Shown: positions 11,534 through 23,411 of the stretch, piece after piece
Layout: each line of letters starts with the position of its first letter
Numbering within the stretch: position 1 is the first letter of the stretch
DNA from: Rhodosorus marinus
Lineage: Eukaryota; Rhodophyta; Stylonematophyceae; Stylonematales; Stylonemataceae
Length of the DNA: 64,000 nt
Direction of reading: 5' to 3'
NCBI GenBank assembly: GCA_029953675.1
Contig: JAMWBK010000009.1
Span: 1,612,001-1,676,000 of the forward strand
Notes under the pieces: model-generated
The model's input: the letters and a program-made list of their open reading frames with translations, nothing else
Told to the model about the DNA's origin: nothing
Database searches by the model: none
Translations under genes and position numbers: made by a program

Positions 11534-14511
11534 ATGCCTCGAGTGGCTTCGTCAGAATGGTGAGTTGTCCTTCCGTGTAAATGCTCGGTCCGTTTCTTGG
11601 TCTTTGGCTTCGTTCTTGCGTGGTCTCCGGGTCGTGGCCTGAACGTTTGGCACGTTCGCACTTTTCTTTTTTTTTTTCGTCTGGAAACAGGAGCCGTCCT
11701 GGGGTTGGAGCTGAGGACGATCTTCGTAGTGTACCGGAATGCTCCGCTTTGAAAAGGAAACCGTAGGTTTGAAGATTGATGACGATTTATGCTTCTTTTC
11801 GAATTTTCTGGATGAGCTGGTTGTCGTATATATTTTTTTTCTTGGGCGGGCTTACTCATCTGGTGCGTCTGGTTTGCTCGTTTGATTGCACAGGGCAATT
11901 GATAAGGTGAGCCTAAGCTGTGTATCTGACTTTATCCAACCTGAGGAATACAAAGATTTGCGGGGGATTGTTGACCCTGTGGACGTTGGGAAGATCAGAC
12001 GAGACCTGCAGATTCTCTACTTAGAATACGCGGCTCAGTGCGAGAAATTGTCGACTCGAATTCACCTTTCCGTTGAAGCTGAGCTTTTGGATCCCAGTCG
12101 CTGTATTCCCAGAGAGGCCAATCCGGAGAGGGCACGAACAATTGATCTCTCCCGTTCGAACCCGCCTTTGTCAGACCAGCAACTGAGGATTTTCTGCATA
12201 AGTCTCCACCGGGCAAATTGCGGGATATTGGAAGAACTGAGGTCACTAAAATTCTGCGACAATCTCATCGGGTCCACTGAAGCTGCAAGAGCTATCAGAA
12301 TGCTGATGTGCGTTGGCAACGGGAAGCTGGAGCTGGATCTGAGTAGGAACAAGAATATCTGCGATCTGGATCACGCTTTTCTCCAATTGAAACGCGATTT
12401 AAAGCGAGTGGTAAGGAAGCTGTTCGATTCGGATGAGCACAAGTCCGTGGATGTCCTACTGACGTTTGACAATTTCCTTTGGCTCATTAGGACTCTGACG
12501 TGTATACCAAGCGTTTGGGATTAAGAAGGTTGGTGCTAGATGGGACAAGTGTCAAGAGCCTTTCGATGGATGTTTGTGACATCCTTTATGGTATAGAGTC
12601 AATTTCGTTGAGCTACACCAAGATATCGAACCTATGGTCGACGACCTCGGCGCTCAGGAAATTGGGTCTTAAGAGTTTGTCGTTTCAGGAGCCGATGAGA
12701 AACTCCACATCTGCGAAGCATCCTCCAGGCCCGGGCGAAAAACCCAGAAGCAGAAGTTCAGCCTGCCGGTTCAGACTTGACAGTCCAATATGCAGGGAGA
12801 AGGCGTATCGGTCTTTTATATTGTATCAGTTGACGACCCTCGAAGTTTTAGACGGTGTAAAGGTATAGTTGCAGAGCAAGCTCAACCGGAAGAGGGTTTC
12901 TGACTATTCCAAGCTGCTAACCTTGGAGCCGCGAACATCGGTTAATACAGGTTTCATATGGTGAGCGTGCCCTCGCTGAGGAGATGGTCCATGAGCACTA
13001 TGAGATGTCGCAGCCAGTGGACAATAGTGAACGGCTTGATAGCTTGCTCCGTCTTCGTGAAAGTGGAACTACTTCCGTACCAGTATCTAGGACAGGGAAT
13101 GCTGTTAACAACGTGATGAACGTGAACAGACTGTGTGAACGAGTGCTAGAGCAGCGCGTCGATCACCCACACATATCCCAGCCATGCCCATCGAGCCTGA
13201 AACCGAGGCAGTTTGAATACAACCCGAACGTTCCAGAATACTTGATCTTCGGATCGTTTGATGGTGAGGCTGAAACTCTTCACTTGTTTTAATTAGTCTG
13301 GGGTTTTCATTTGCGAAATCGAGCTTAGTCTTGAAACGTTTGCTGTTCTGTTCACTGCTCTAGGTGGTGTATATTTGCTTGATCACGAAACTGGCAGAGT
13401 GGCGGGGAGCTCGTTCATGTCGTCTGATGCGGTTATTGGGTTGAGCTGGACCAACAAAAACCCCTTCCTCTTTTTAGCCGGCTCGGAGAGAGGTACAATT
13501 CAGCTCTTTGACGCTGCGAAGATGAGGAACCATGAGGACCCGATCAAACACTGCTTTCCTAGCTTCGATCAGCTCACTTCTCTGCACATGAATTGCAACG
13601 ACGATCAGTTCATTGTCAGCGGGTACTCGAAAGATGTATCCATATACGATTTGGAGGCAGGAAGAGTTTCAGCTCAGTTCAAGGACTGTCATGAGACGCA
13701 TGTGAACGTCGTGAAATTTTCACACTCTTCACCGAACATATTTGCGAGCTCTTCTTTCGACCACAATGTCAAGTTGTGGGATATAAGAGAACCATCGTAC
13801 AATGGGTTCAAGACGCCCATCTACTCCAGGAGGTGCGCGGTTAACTAGGGCAAAACGAGCATATGACTTTTCGCGCTTTCCTTTCATCTCAACAAGTTCT
13901 CTGTTTTGCTACATGGACCGTCCAGGTCCACGAAGCCCATCGTGATGGCTTGCTTCTCCCCGGACGACAAGTACATTTTGACCTCGGCTGTGGACAACGA
14001 GGTTAAGCAATACCTAACGAGTGATGGCAGTCTAGTGCGAGACTATGATATTCGACCGGTTCATTCCCCAAGCAACTATACAAGATCCTATTTCATGAAC
14101 AATGGCGAATATTTCGTTTCTGGGTCATGCTGTGAAAATGTCGTTAGGATCTTCAGCACTTCCACTGGCAAATTGTTGAGGGTAAGAGCTTTACCCCGCG
14201 GACAACGTCGGTTTCTTCACTAGATAGGAGCTCTTTGGATGCAAACTGTTCTTATGAACGCTCATCGGTCTTCTTCATTTGCTCGTTTTTCTTTTTGGCA
14301 AAACCAACAGGAGGTTGAGATCGATAGCAGATGGTTTAGAACTACGTGGGAAGAGTTCTCAGAGAAGGGAATTGATGATGACCACATATTTGTACAAAGC
14401 CTGAGAGGAGATCCGTTCACTCCTTTCAACTTTTCAGTGTTGGCAGCGTCACACTCCTCTAAGTCAAGCACTATTGTGAAGCTGAATTTACTGAAACAGC
14501 TGGAGGACTGA
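11534..14511 (+). CDS. Leucine-rich repeat plus WD40 repeat protein, plant type
   Basis: Predicted scaffold protein with an N-terminal LRR region (LELDLSRNKNI, LGLRRLVLDGTSVKSL, LTTLEVLDGVKV) followed by a WD40 propeller. WD landmarks: ALAEEMVHEHYEMSQP, RQFEYNPNVPEYLIFGSFDG, GYSKDVSIYD, HETHVNVVKFSH, ASSSFDHNVKLWDIRE, ACFSPDDKYILTSAVDNEV, NYTRSYFMNNGEYFVSGS, FVQSLRGDPFTPFNFSVLAA. From family knowledge this combination belongs to a little-studied transducin/WD40 family conserved in plants. The start is inferred: ATG at 11534 (MPRVASSEW), joined by a 334-nt intron (11560-11893) to AIDKVSLSCVSDF, with the TGG codon completed across the junction. Later introns are 70-90 nt. Stop TGA 14509-14511. 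Confidence 0.85.
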
Positions 14512-14678
14512 GGCGGAGGGGGGGAGGGAGTATGCCTGAGTTCTATTAATGAAGGAGAAACTGTTGGACATATAACTGCGTCGACGAGAGGACGCTTGTA
14601 TATTTGTAGATGCTACGAGTTTTGCGTTTGTCGTTACGGCCCTATTTTTCCGTTTTTATTAAGTTATAGATTTGTAGC

Positions 14679-14684
14679 AATAAA
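14679..14684 (+). promoter_or_regulatory. Polyadenylation signal AATAAA
   Basis: A canonical AATAAA lies about 170 nt after the stop of the LRR-WD40 gene, in a T-rich 3' flank. It is the likely poly(A) signal and sits just before the convergent sugar-transferase 3' end. Confidence 0.5.
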
Positions 14685-14821
14685 AGTACGCCGCCAGAAT
14701 ACCTCTTTTTTGCGCACTTGTTTGTGTCTGAAGTCGTCATTCTGACCAGCGCAGAAGCTGGTGTGCCGCCTCCGTCGATGTTCCCAACAGCTGGCCCTTC
14801 AGGCCTAACATTGGACGCTGG

Positions 14822-16139
14822 TTATCGTTTCTTTCTCCAAAGCTTGCTTTTTCTTCTGTCGGAGCACATATCCTTCGCATTCGCGGAAAAAAACCATCCC
14901 CCAATCGCTTCAATGGCTTTCCGTTTCTCTTTCAAGCCGCTTACAAAATTGTGGTGGATTGCGACTGCATCCGCTGTCGGCCATCCGCTTCCGTTGGGAA
15001 ACTGATCCAGCGACATGACCCGGGTAGTCGCAGTACCTCTCTTTCCTTTCCATCTGCACCTGTCGTTTCCCACAAGCGTACCTGTACCCCTCGGAGTCCC
15101 AGCGTACTGACCGCATAGAACCCAGTTGAATGCCTTTTGCTGAGACCTATTGCTGTTCAATCCCTGTTCAGCAATCTGCGAACACGATCCACAACATGTG
15201 GATGCCAAAACAGCAGCGACAGCTTAGAAAGATGCGGATTCATACAGACTTTTTAGTTTCTGACAATTCACCTCCTCGAACGCATCCATAACCGCAGGCT
15301 TAGGCCTTGCCAGGAAAAGACCCGAATTCAGCCTGAGGTTAAGCTTCATCGGATCATCTCTACCGTGCTTTATGTCGCTAGTCACAACGAGGTCCTCGCT
15401 GAATGTCTTCATGATTGTCAGCGGGTTTTTCAGTAGAGTTACGTCCAGGTCGACAAAAAGTACTGGCACTTTCCTTTTGAGGACCGACAGGACCGCTGCA
15501 GTCTTCGTCTGAGAGAGAATAACAAAGTCTTTCGATCCAAAATCAGCAGCTTCGGATGACAAATTGATATCTGCTTTCGACTTGTCTGTAGTGAAGAGTA
15601 CGCTTTGCACGTTTCGCTTCTGCGCGTAAGAGTGCATTTCTTCGTCGAGCGATACTAGAAGATGGTCGTGAAGCTGATGTTGCGCGAGGGACCAGAAAGG
15701 CGAATATTTTGGCGGCACTGGTCAGCACGCGGGTGTTGGCGAGGACAGTGATCTGGTTTCAACTTACTCCTACATTCCTCAAAGAGCAGATCGCATTCAT
15801 CGCAAATTCTCTGTACCCATAATTGGCAACCAGCACAACGACTGCACCGTTTCTGGAACCCTTCACAACGGAACTTACGAGTGTGCCAACTCTCTCCTCA
15901 GATTCCACGACTATTCTTGGTCGAACGTCAATAGATTCATTATAAACCTCGCTCCTAACCCCCATCAAAATGAAAACCAGGAACAACAACGTCGCAGTTC
16001 CCACCATCCCAATAATTACAAGATGCCGATTCATCGGCCCCACAACACCGTCCACAGCTTTTCGAAACCATTTTCCGTTCCTAAATCCTCGCTTGCTTTT
16101 CATCCAGTTTACACAAAGACCACAATCCACTATTCCCAC
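14822..16139 (-). CDS. Type II membrane nucleotide-diphospho-sugar transferase (GT77-like)
   Basis: Likely Golgi glycosyltransferase of the Nucleotid_trans (PF03407) fold, the group holding GT77 arabinosyl/xylosyltransferases. The N-terminus has a short cytosolic basic tail, then one TM segment (LVIIGMVGTATLLFLVFILM), then a stem and the catalytic start GAVVVLVANYGYREFAMNAI. Three exons: donor GTAAGT after RNVG joins LHDHLLVSLDEEMHSYAQKR; donor GTGAAT after MDAFEE joins IAEQGLNSNRSQQKAFNWV. Both joins restore family motifs. The metal/sugar-nucleotide DxD-type motif is FVDLDVTLLKNPL, followed by LNSGLFLARP. The C-terminal part has TRVMSLDQFPNGSGW and IHHNFVSGLKEKR. Stop TAA 14822-14824. Acceptor and donor sugar cannot be predicted. 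Confidence 0.82.
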
Positions 16140-19100
16140 CCCGCTCTCCTCAACAAATACCTACAGAATTCCTCTTCAAACCAACCCACAATACCCATTC
16201 AGCCCCATCACCACTCACCCTCCCAAATCAAACACAATTACATTCCAACAACCCCAAACAAAAAAAATCAATCCTCCCCAAACCCCATCCCAATCTCCCC
16301 CCTTCAACCTTTTCTATCCACCCAATCAAACCTGAACAAAAAAACCAATAAATCAAATCACGTCTTCCATTCTCATTGATACACAAATCCCATTTTCAAT
16401 ACATTCCAACCTTTTTAACCCTACTCACCCCCCTCCTCCCTCCCAAACAATACAGTTACCCTAACAAAATACATACATACTTGCCCCATTCTGAAGTTTA
16501 CTTGGAAATCGATCTTCTTAATAGCCTTGTTTAAGGTAAGTAACTCAATACCAGACAACGGCCACGACACACACACATTTTTGTTCCTCACCCCAAAAAA
16601 ACTAAAAAAACTGAACGGTTGTGTTTTGTTTTTGTTTTTTTGAATAATGTCGTCAACCTGTCCTATCTTATGATTTTAAGGGGACAGACTGTAAATTCTC
16701 CAAAGTTTAGGGATGAGTTTTTCAAAATCAAGAACTAGTTTTAATTTTATTTTGTTTTATGGTTATTTTATGAAATATATTCTTATTTAAGGATAGATGC
16801 GTTGAAAATAGTAGGTTGGGTTTTTAGAATGTCTGAGAAGGGAGAGGGTGGGACTACTGTGGGACAGTTCTAGACTTAGCTGACACTGTATGGGTGCCAG
16901 GCTGTGGCGCGCTCAAAGTGATTGGCCTCGGTCGCCTCATGGACAAAGACTTTAATGTTAGATCAGTAGACGACAAGACCCTCTTAATTGGGAGAGACGG
17001 TTTAGAGATCTTTGAAAGCCACACAAAACAAAGCTGTCTTGGCTTTACTGATCTCACCTTTCAAAACAGCATGTAGTCGTGAACGCCTTCATCAGCGGGA
17101 AGGCCGGACAAAAGGTTTTGAAAAGATGTGCTCGGGGGAGCTCTGTGCGGTGGGTGGGTGGGTTAGATTAGGATGGGTTCGTGAAGAAATAGAGGGTGAT
17201 AGTCTGAACGATGAGGTTTTCGAGGGTATTCATGAGGATTATGAATGATTCTGCCGTAGTCTGGAGTGGTCGAAAACTCTGTGATAGCGGATTCTCTCTC
17301 TCCCATCCCCCCCGCCCCTCGGCAGGGTGGTGGCCAGCTGCTTCAGAGGCACACCGGAGATGTAGACCGTCAGTGGTCCCATGTTGGTTCTTCCATCGTG
17401 GCATTCCCTTGTCCCAACTGTTGGGTTGAGCAAGCCTCCCGTTCAGTGATTTGCTCGGTAGGCAGTTAAAAAGCTAGCTTGGACTGTGCGCGCCGAGGTT
17501 AGGAGCGGGCTAGAATTTGTTGCATACGCGTCCACAACCGGCTCAAACCAACTTACTGCAGCTTCATGCATTAACAGGTTGATGGCAAATCCCAACACCA
17601 GAATAAAGAAAGAAATCGTCTATCAACGGACGCACTCGGGTCCAATCCAAAAACTCGTCTAAACGGGCGTACTCGACAGCGAAAGAGCGACCGGATGAAG
17701 CTGACGGTTTTCAATACAAACAAAACAGCATACTCGGCCCTTCGTTACAAAGTGTTGGAGCAGCGTAAAGGGATTGCCTCAGGCCTCAAAACCACAAGCA
17801 AGCAAGTCCAGTATTCCGGCGTTCATTCTTGCCTGGCCTTGAACGGACATCCAAACATTGCCACTGCAACCGGAGGTTCAGCACCACCGAGCAGCAAGGT
17901 GGTTGACACAGCTTTTTTTCTTAATGCTTCCGGTAGTCCCCCATAACCTCCCTCCCCGCGCATCCTTGATGTTCAAGTCAAGGACCGAGAACTCGAAGAA
18001 TCATGATCCCTGCCTTCAAAACCTCCTCTAAACCCATGGTCGGTACCTCCTGGCCTTCCCTCCAAGTCCATAATCGAATACTACTTTCACTCTTCTCAAC
18101 GCTTCAGGAAGTAAAGCAAGGCTTCCCGGTTAGAACTCTCTTAAAACACTTTCTCCATTCCCCAAACCCACTAGTTTTCTTCCTCAGGTACATAGTGCCC
18201 CAACCACCTCCACAATGGCAACTTAAGCAGACCTCTTGTGCACTGCCATCCTTCCAGACTTTCGACGGGGGCTAGTCTTTTCGACTTGCCAGTCCTTCCA
18301 TCACCAGCAAAAAAAGGGGAGTGACACTTTGCCCCTTCCTTCAAGAGCAGAGGGGCAGAGTTCGGTTTCCTTTTCTGAGCAGAGACTAAGGAAGGAATCT
18401 TGAGACTCCTTTAGAACGGAAGAGGTTAACGAAGGTAAGAAATTGAGAATCTAGGAAGAGGTTTGGATGCATGCTTGCAGGTGTTTTTAGGATTCGGGAA
18501 GACGGTGGGACCGGAGAGGAGGGGTGGATGGGGTTTGCAGGAGCTTCTTCTCGTTGAGAAAGTTGGTACGGCTTTGGTTTTGTTTTGTTAGTAGACCTTT
18601 TGTTGCTTATATTTATTTATTGAGTAGTTTTGAGGACCAAGCGCTGTGTGTGTTTGGTTGGGAAGTGTTGCAGGAGTTGGGTTGTTTGGCTTTTTTTCTG
18701 GTTCGGAAGTAGATCAAGGATTTGTCTGTGTTGGGGTTGAAGGTATTTGGATGCGCTGTGGAGTTATAGTGTTTGCGAAACAGGCGAGGTGAAAGGGACT
18801 TTGATTAGGGGTTGAGACGAGCGGTTGATCTGTGGGTTGGTGACTTGGCCGTAGTCCAAGCTGAGCTGTTTGTCGTTCGGCGGGGGCCCTTTTTTTTTTT
18901 TTTTTTGTCGTCAGTGGGTCTAGCAGGAAGTTCTTTTCATTCTTTGTCGGGCACTTGGTTTGGTGCTTTTGGAGAGTGAAGGGTGCGCGGGGTTTTTCAG
19001 CACGGCTGGCGGAGTGGGGCTTGCTTTGGGAGAGATGAGGTTCTCCCAATTCTCAAGAGTTCAAGCAGTTCGGCAGTCTCCACTGTGATCTGTACGCTTT

Positions 19101-19145
19101 GGACTTGAACGGGAATGTGATCTCCTGGCATGAGGTTCTAGGACC
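16140..19145. other. Intergenic, strongly strand-skewed
   Basis: About 3 kb with no supported gene. 16140-16480 is almost G-free (C/A/T) on the plus strand, forming the 5' flank of the minus-strand transferase. 16600-16640 has A-runs facing T-runs around GAACGG. 18300-19050 is G/T-rich, forming the 5' flank of TAF4, with a long T run at about 18890-18906. ORFs at 17695-17946 and 18003-18275 are open but not recognisable. Confidence 0.5.
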
Positions 19146-22100
19146 ATGGCTGACGGACAGGAAAAAAGTGAGACCCTTGAGGAGCTTCGTGCGCTCATTC
19201 CCGGGACGAAGTTCGGAAATGATGTGAGTAGACCCGAGGTTTCCTAACCTCAAAACTTTTCACCAAACCTGCGTTTCCGTATTTCCCTGGTAGATTGTGC
19301 TTGTTGGCTTTGGTTAAAGTTCCCTATTAATAATCGGTTGTCGTTCTTTGGCAATAGGCGAGCACAAACCGCACCACGCCGGCTGCAACCAGAAGACCAG
19401 CTTCGCAGAAGATGCAGCCCGAGATGAGATCCGCTGCAGGGTTGCATCAACAGGTAATTTGGAAATGGTTGGTTGAATTTGTGATCATGTGTGTGGATCT
19501 AAGCTGTAGGTCATGTGCTTGACTGACTGCAATAGGCTTTTCCGGCTCAAGGCATGGGCACCGGCCCGCCCGCAATCGCACATCAAACGGGAGCTCCTAA
19601 CAATGTAAGTGATACTCGAGCTTTCCGCTTTGGTTCCAGTCCGTCTGGAGACCAGTTGTTGCCGCACTTGTGAAACCTGGTAGCAGGCAGCTGACAAAGT
19701 ACGTGTGACAACGCCTGCTTACACAGAACCCTTCGAACGGAACCGAGAAAGAGTTGATGGCTTTGATCGATTCTACGAAGAAAAGAGAACCGAGTTCCGG
19801 TGCGTCTAGGAACGTTGACGAGTTGAAGCAGTTAATCGGGAATACAAAAGCGAGAGCGGCCTCTGCTCCTGGCTACAGTGCTCCCACGGCGACGAGAGCG
19901 CCAGCAACCAGCCCCCAGAGCGGGAGGAGGACTCAAGCTGAGGTCTGTCGTTGCCCTACACTTCATAGTCGTCCTAAGCTCAGGTCCTCACACCTACCAT
20001 GGTCCACGTGTGCATTTACGTAGGGCGCTGGAAGCACTGCGGGCGAACTTTGGTCCTTGATTGGAGACAATAAGCCCAAAAAGGAATCGACTTCAAGCAC
20101 TTTGGCGGAGCTGAATGCTCTTGTCAGCAGCACGTCTGCCTCGGCTGCGAAGACGGGGACCAGACCAAGCAATTACAAAAAGCCGCCCACTCCCACTGCT
20201 CAGCCGGTGACGCCCCATAGTGCACCAGTCCAACCCAGAAGTGCTACAGCCCAACCCAGAAGTGCCACAGCCCAACCCAGAAACGCTGCTTCAAAGCCTG
20301 TAAAGAGGGTTCGGGTAGGCCTTATTTGTGATTTTCGCAATACTTGGCGGGCCTTTGCGGATCTTGCTCATGTCCGTGATGACCTTTCTCATGTGGCCTG
20401 AGCAGAAATGGACGAAAAACTGCGAAGAATTGCTAACGCGGATTCGAAATTTAAACGCGGCCCCAAGAACAAGCGTTCAAACAGCAGCATCTGGCCCAAC
20501 CACGGTTGCCAAGCCAGCTTTAGGAAGACCCCGTCAGCCGTCGAAGGCTGAGTTGAGAAGTTTTCGAAGTAGGAAAGTCCTCCCAGTTCTCAGGATGGTT
20601 GCCACATCTGGATTTTCAAAGTTTATTCCACTTGCGCGCACCCTCAAACAAGCTATTCTTCCTCCCAACAACTTGCAGTGCGAAGTGGGAATGTTGATGA
20701 ACTTAGGAGGAGGTTGGGCCTGCCTCCCATGAAGTGGGACGTTAGTCCTCAGGTGCAGAGTGCTACTAGAAGTATGACCCAATTCATTCAATCCTCGGTG
20801 TTCTTTTCTTGCATACGCTTTGCGGCGCAAGTACTAACAGTGACTCACTCTGCGCAGGACCACCACAAGGCAGTCTTGAAGCATTCTTGCATTCAGTGGT
20901 GTACAAATACAAACAGAGGATTATGTCGTCGACTCGAGATGACAAGGAGACCACTATTCGCGCTTTTCAGACTCAGGTTCAGCAATTGTTTAAAGAGTAT
21001 AGGACAGGTCGAATGCCCAGTGACAAGGTACAAAACAAGGGAAGAAAGTTTCGTATCTGGTCTGATGTTTTCGTCGCTCACTGCAGTTGGCGCAAATCTT
21101 CTCGACTATTTTCTGTTCGCCGAATCTAGGTTGTGGAAGTCGTTTGTGGTAAAGGCCGCGAGATTGGTATGCCCGAGATAGATACAATGCGGCAAAAGTG
21201 GTATGCGAATGCAAAGGAGAGAGCCGCTATGGCAGGCGGCGCAGTAGGCAAAGCGAAAGGAACGGAAGCGGCAAAACCGGCAGAGACCCCAGCAGCCTCG
21301 GATTCCGTCTCGGCGGGTGCTGCGAATGTCCCGGAAGGAAAGCCAGCGAAAGGTCGCGGGTCGATTGGTTGCAAGAAGGGTAGGTTGGAGCTCGGGCAAG
21401 CAGGCCAAATGACAACCTTGTGAATAGTTGGCGGAGTGTTATTTTGTTGCCCTCTTGTCTAATACTCTTTTTGCAGCTCCAGCGCAAGAACCTAGACAGG
21501 CAAACGGCAAGGTTGGAGAAGGGACACCTAAGCGGACCACGAAGAAACCCGGGGTTGCAAATGTGCCTGGTGCGAAGGCGACTACCGGTAAGGCGACCGC
21601 TACGAAAGCGACCGCTGCGAAGGCGACGGCTGCAAAGACTGCTGCGAAAGCGACTGCCGCAAAGACTGCTGCGAAAGCGACTGCTGCGAAAGCGACTGCT
21701 GCGAAAGCGACTGCTGCGAAAGCGACTGCTGCGAAAGTGACTGCTGCGAAGGCGGTCGCTGGAAAGCCGATAACTTCGAAGGCGACCGCCGCGAAAGCGA
21801 CCGCTGCCGCGAAGGCGGCTGCGGCAAAGTCTGCGAAGGCGACGGCTTCAAAGTCGACACCGAAGAACACTCCTTCGAAGGCTACTGCGGCGAAGTCCTC
21901 TACTCCGAAGCCGAACCGAGGCTCGGCAAAATTATCCGCTGGTGAAGCGAAGTCCGCGGTACGTCGCAGACAAATTGACTAGGCACTGTTTTATCTGTGA
22001 ACTCATATTTGCGTACACCATTGTAGGAAAAGACGCCGGCAACACCCGTGGAATCGGAGGATCCTGCGCTTGTTGAGGAAGATCCTCAGTCCTGGGTAGT

Positions 22101-23173
22101 ATCCAAGAAAAAGCTTTCACGTGTGATTAGTAAGGTTGTAGATGAGAACGGTATCGCTCTGAAGGAGGATGCGCTGGAATGCATGGAGCAGGCGGTTCGA
22201 GAGCGCCTGAAATATGTGGTAGCGAAACTTATGCTTACTTCCAAACAGCGGACGGAGTCGAGGAAGCGGGACTTCCTCATATCGGAGTCCGGAGTAGCAG
22301 TCGCGGTAGGTGCAATGAGACTGTGTTGTGTCAATGGAGTTTGCGCACGAACGGCTGTGTGCTGACGAAACGCGTTGTACCATTTTTTCTTCCATTCCAT
22401 TTCCTTTTCTGCAGCAACAATTGCAAGCTGCGAGAATGAATGAAGAGCGCAAGCTGGATGTTGCCGCGGAGAACAGAAAACGTCGACGTATGGAGGAGGA
22501 GGCGAAGAAGAGCGGAAAGGAGGGAGAAGGAGAACCTGGGAAGGGGGGTAGTGCCAAGCCAGATGGGACTGAAGGAAGTAGCACGAAGAAGTCTGCCGTC
22601 GACAAGAACGTTGTGGAGCGAGAAAAGAGGGCAGAAAGTATGAAGGCCACGAATAAGGCTCTCAGGAACCTCACTGCTGGCATTCGGGTGAAGAGAAAGT
22701 TTGCGCTCCCTTCGAAGAAATCGGGAGGGGACAGGAAACCACTGGATACGTCTTCACTATTGAAGCCAGGAGCAGGGGCAAAGACTGCGCCGGCAAAGGC
22801 TTTGCCCACGAAAAGTGGGCCCTCGAGGGCTGCACCGGGTGCATCGCCGACGGGAAAGAGCGCACCGCTAAAAACAGGGACAGGAACTACTGGCAAGAAG
22901 GTCGCAAAGTCGGAGAAGTCGTCTGGGTCAGGAACAACGTCCACGGCCGGTGCTAGCGGTGCCGCGAAATCCAAGCCTGTACCGAGCATTCCGTTGACCC
23001 TTCGTGACTGTCTATATTTTCTCGAGCACGAACGGTTGTCTAGGAAAACAGATTTGCTTCTCAGGTGGTATTCTAGATTGGATTGCCCTAGTCGCAAAGC
23101 ACCACCGCCAGCTGGCAAAGTAGCAGCGGACATGAAGGAACTCCCACCTGCTCCCAAGAAAGCCGCCGCGTAA
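19146..23173 (+). CDS. TAF4: TFIID subunit TAF4 with repeated N-terminal motif
   Basis: Scaffold subunit of TFIID; pairs with TAF12 through a histone fold. ATG at 19146 in ACCATGG. The N-terminal third repeats a short helical motif, E-L-x-x-L-I-x-x-T-K (EELRALIPGTK, KELMALIDSTK, DELKQLIGNTK, GELWSLIGDNK, AELNALVSST; weaker later copies CEELLTRIRNL, DELRRRLG). The middle has an RST/TAFH-like helical block (FLHSVVYKYKQRI, AFQTQVQQLFKEYRTGRMPS), then a Lys/Ala/Thr-rich histone H1-like stretch. The C-terminal TAF4 domain reads KKKLSRVISKVVDENGIAL, ECMEQAVRERLKYVVAKLM, and the protein nears its end with IPLTLRDCLYFLEHERLSR, matching the conserved TAF4 C-terminus. About eleven exons with 60-100 nt introns; stop TAA 23171-23173. 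Exons in 20290-20760 and around 21380 are least certain. Confidence 0.88.
21596..21900 (+). repeat. 15-bp tandem repeat encoding (ATAAK)n
   Basis: Imperfect tandem copies of a 15-bp unit, GCGACTGCTGCGAAA, run through the TAF4 coding sequence and encode Ala-Thr-Ala-Ala-Lys pentapeptides. Copies 21656-21735 are nearly identical and the flanking copies have drifted. The result is a basic, disordered, histone H1-like linker between the RST-like block and the histone fold. Confidence 0.9.
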
Positions 23174-23411
23174 AGGACCGACAGGATCGTTCGAAGCTCT
23201 CTGGCATCAGCGTCGGACACGCTGTGCTTGGGAACTATTCTAGACAAATTTTTTTTTGAATGTGTACTAGCTTACTAGAATGCTATGGATGATCTCTGCG
23301 TTCCTTTTTTTTTTGTTTCAAGCGCGATGACCATGGAATGCTCGCGCCCACATGCGTACCGACACTGCCCACCTTGCATAATGATATAAACTAAGAAAAG
23401 AAGAGTGGCAG

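Noticed and set aside
12984-13292. Separate gene start at the internal ATG before the WD40 domain
   Set aside because: The upstream exon LDGVKV joins in frame to VSYGERALAEEMVHEHYE, as in plant homologs, so LRR and WD40 parts belong together.
21439-21870. Minus-strand Ala/Phe/Val-rich open frame
   Set aside because: Antisense of the 15-bp ATAAK repeat; repetitive composition keeps all frames open.
22117-23247. 376-codon minus-strand open frame opposite TAF4
   Set aside because: It is the shadow of the Lys/Ala/Gly-rich TAF4 C-terminal exons; the plus strand carries the conserved TAF4 motifs.
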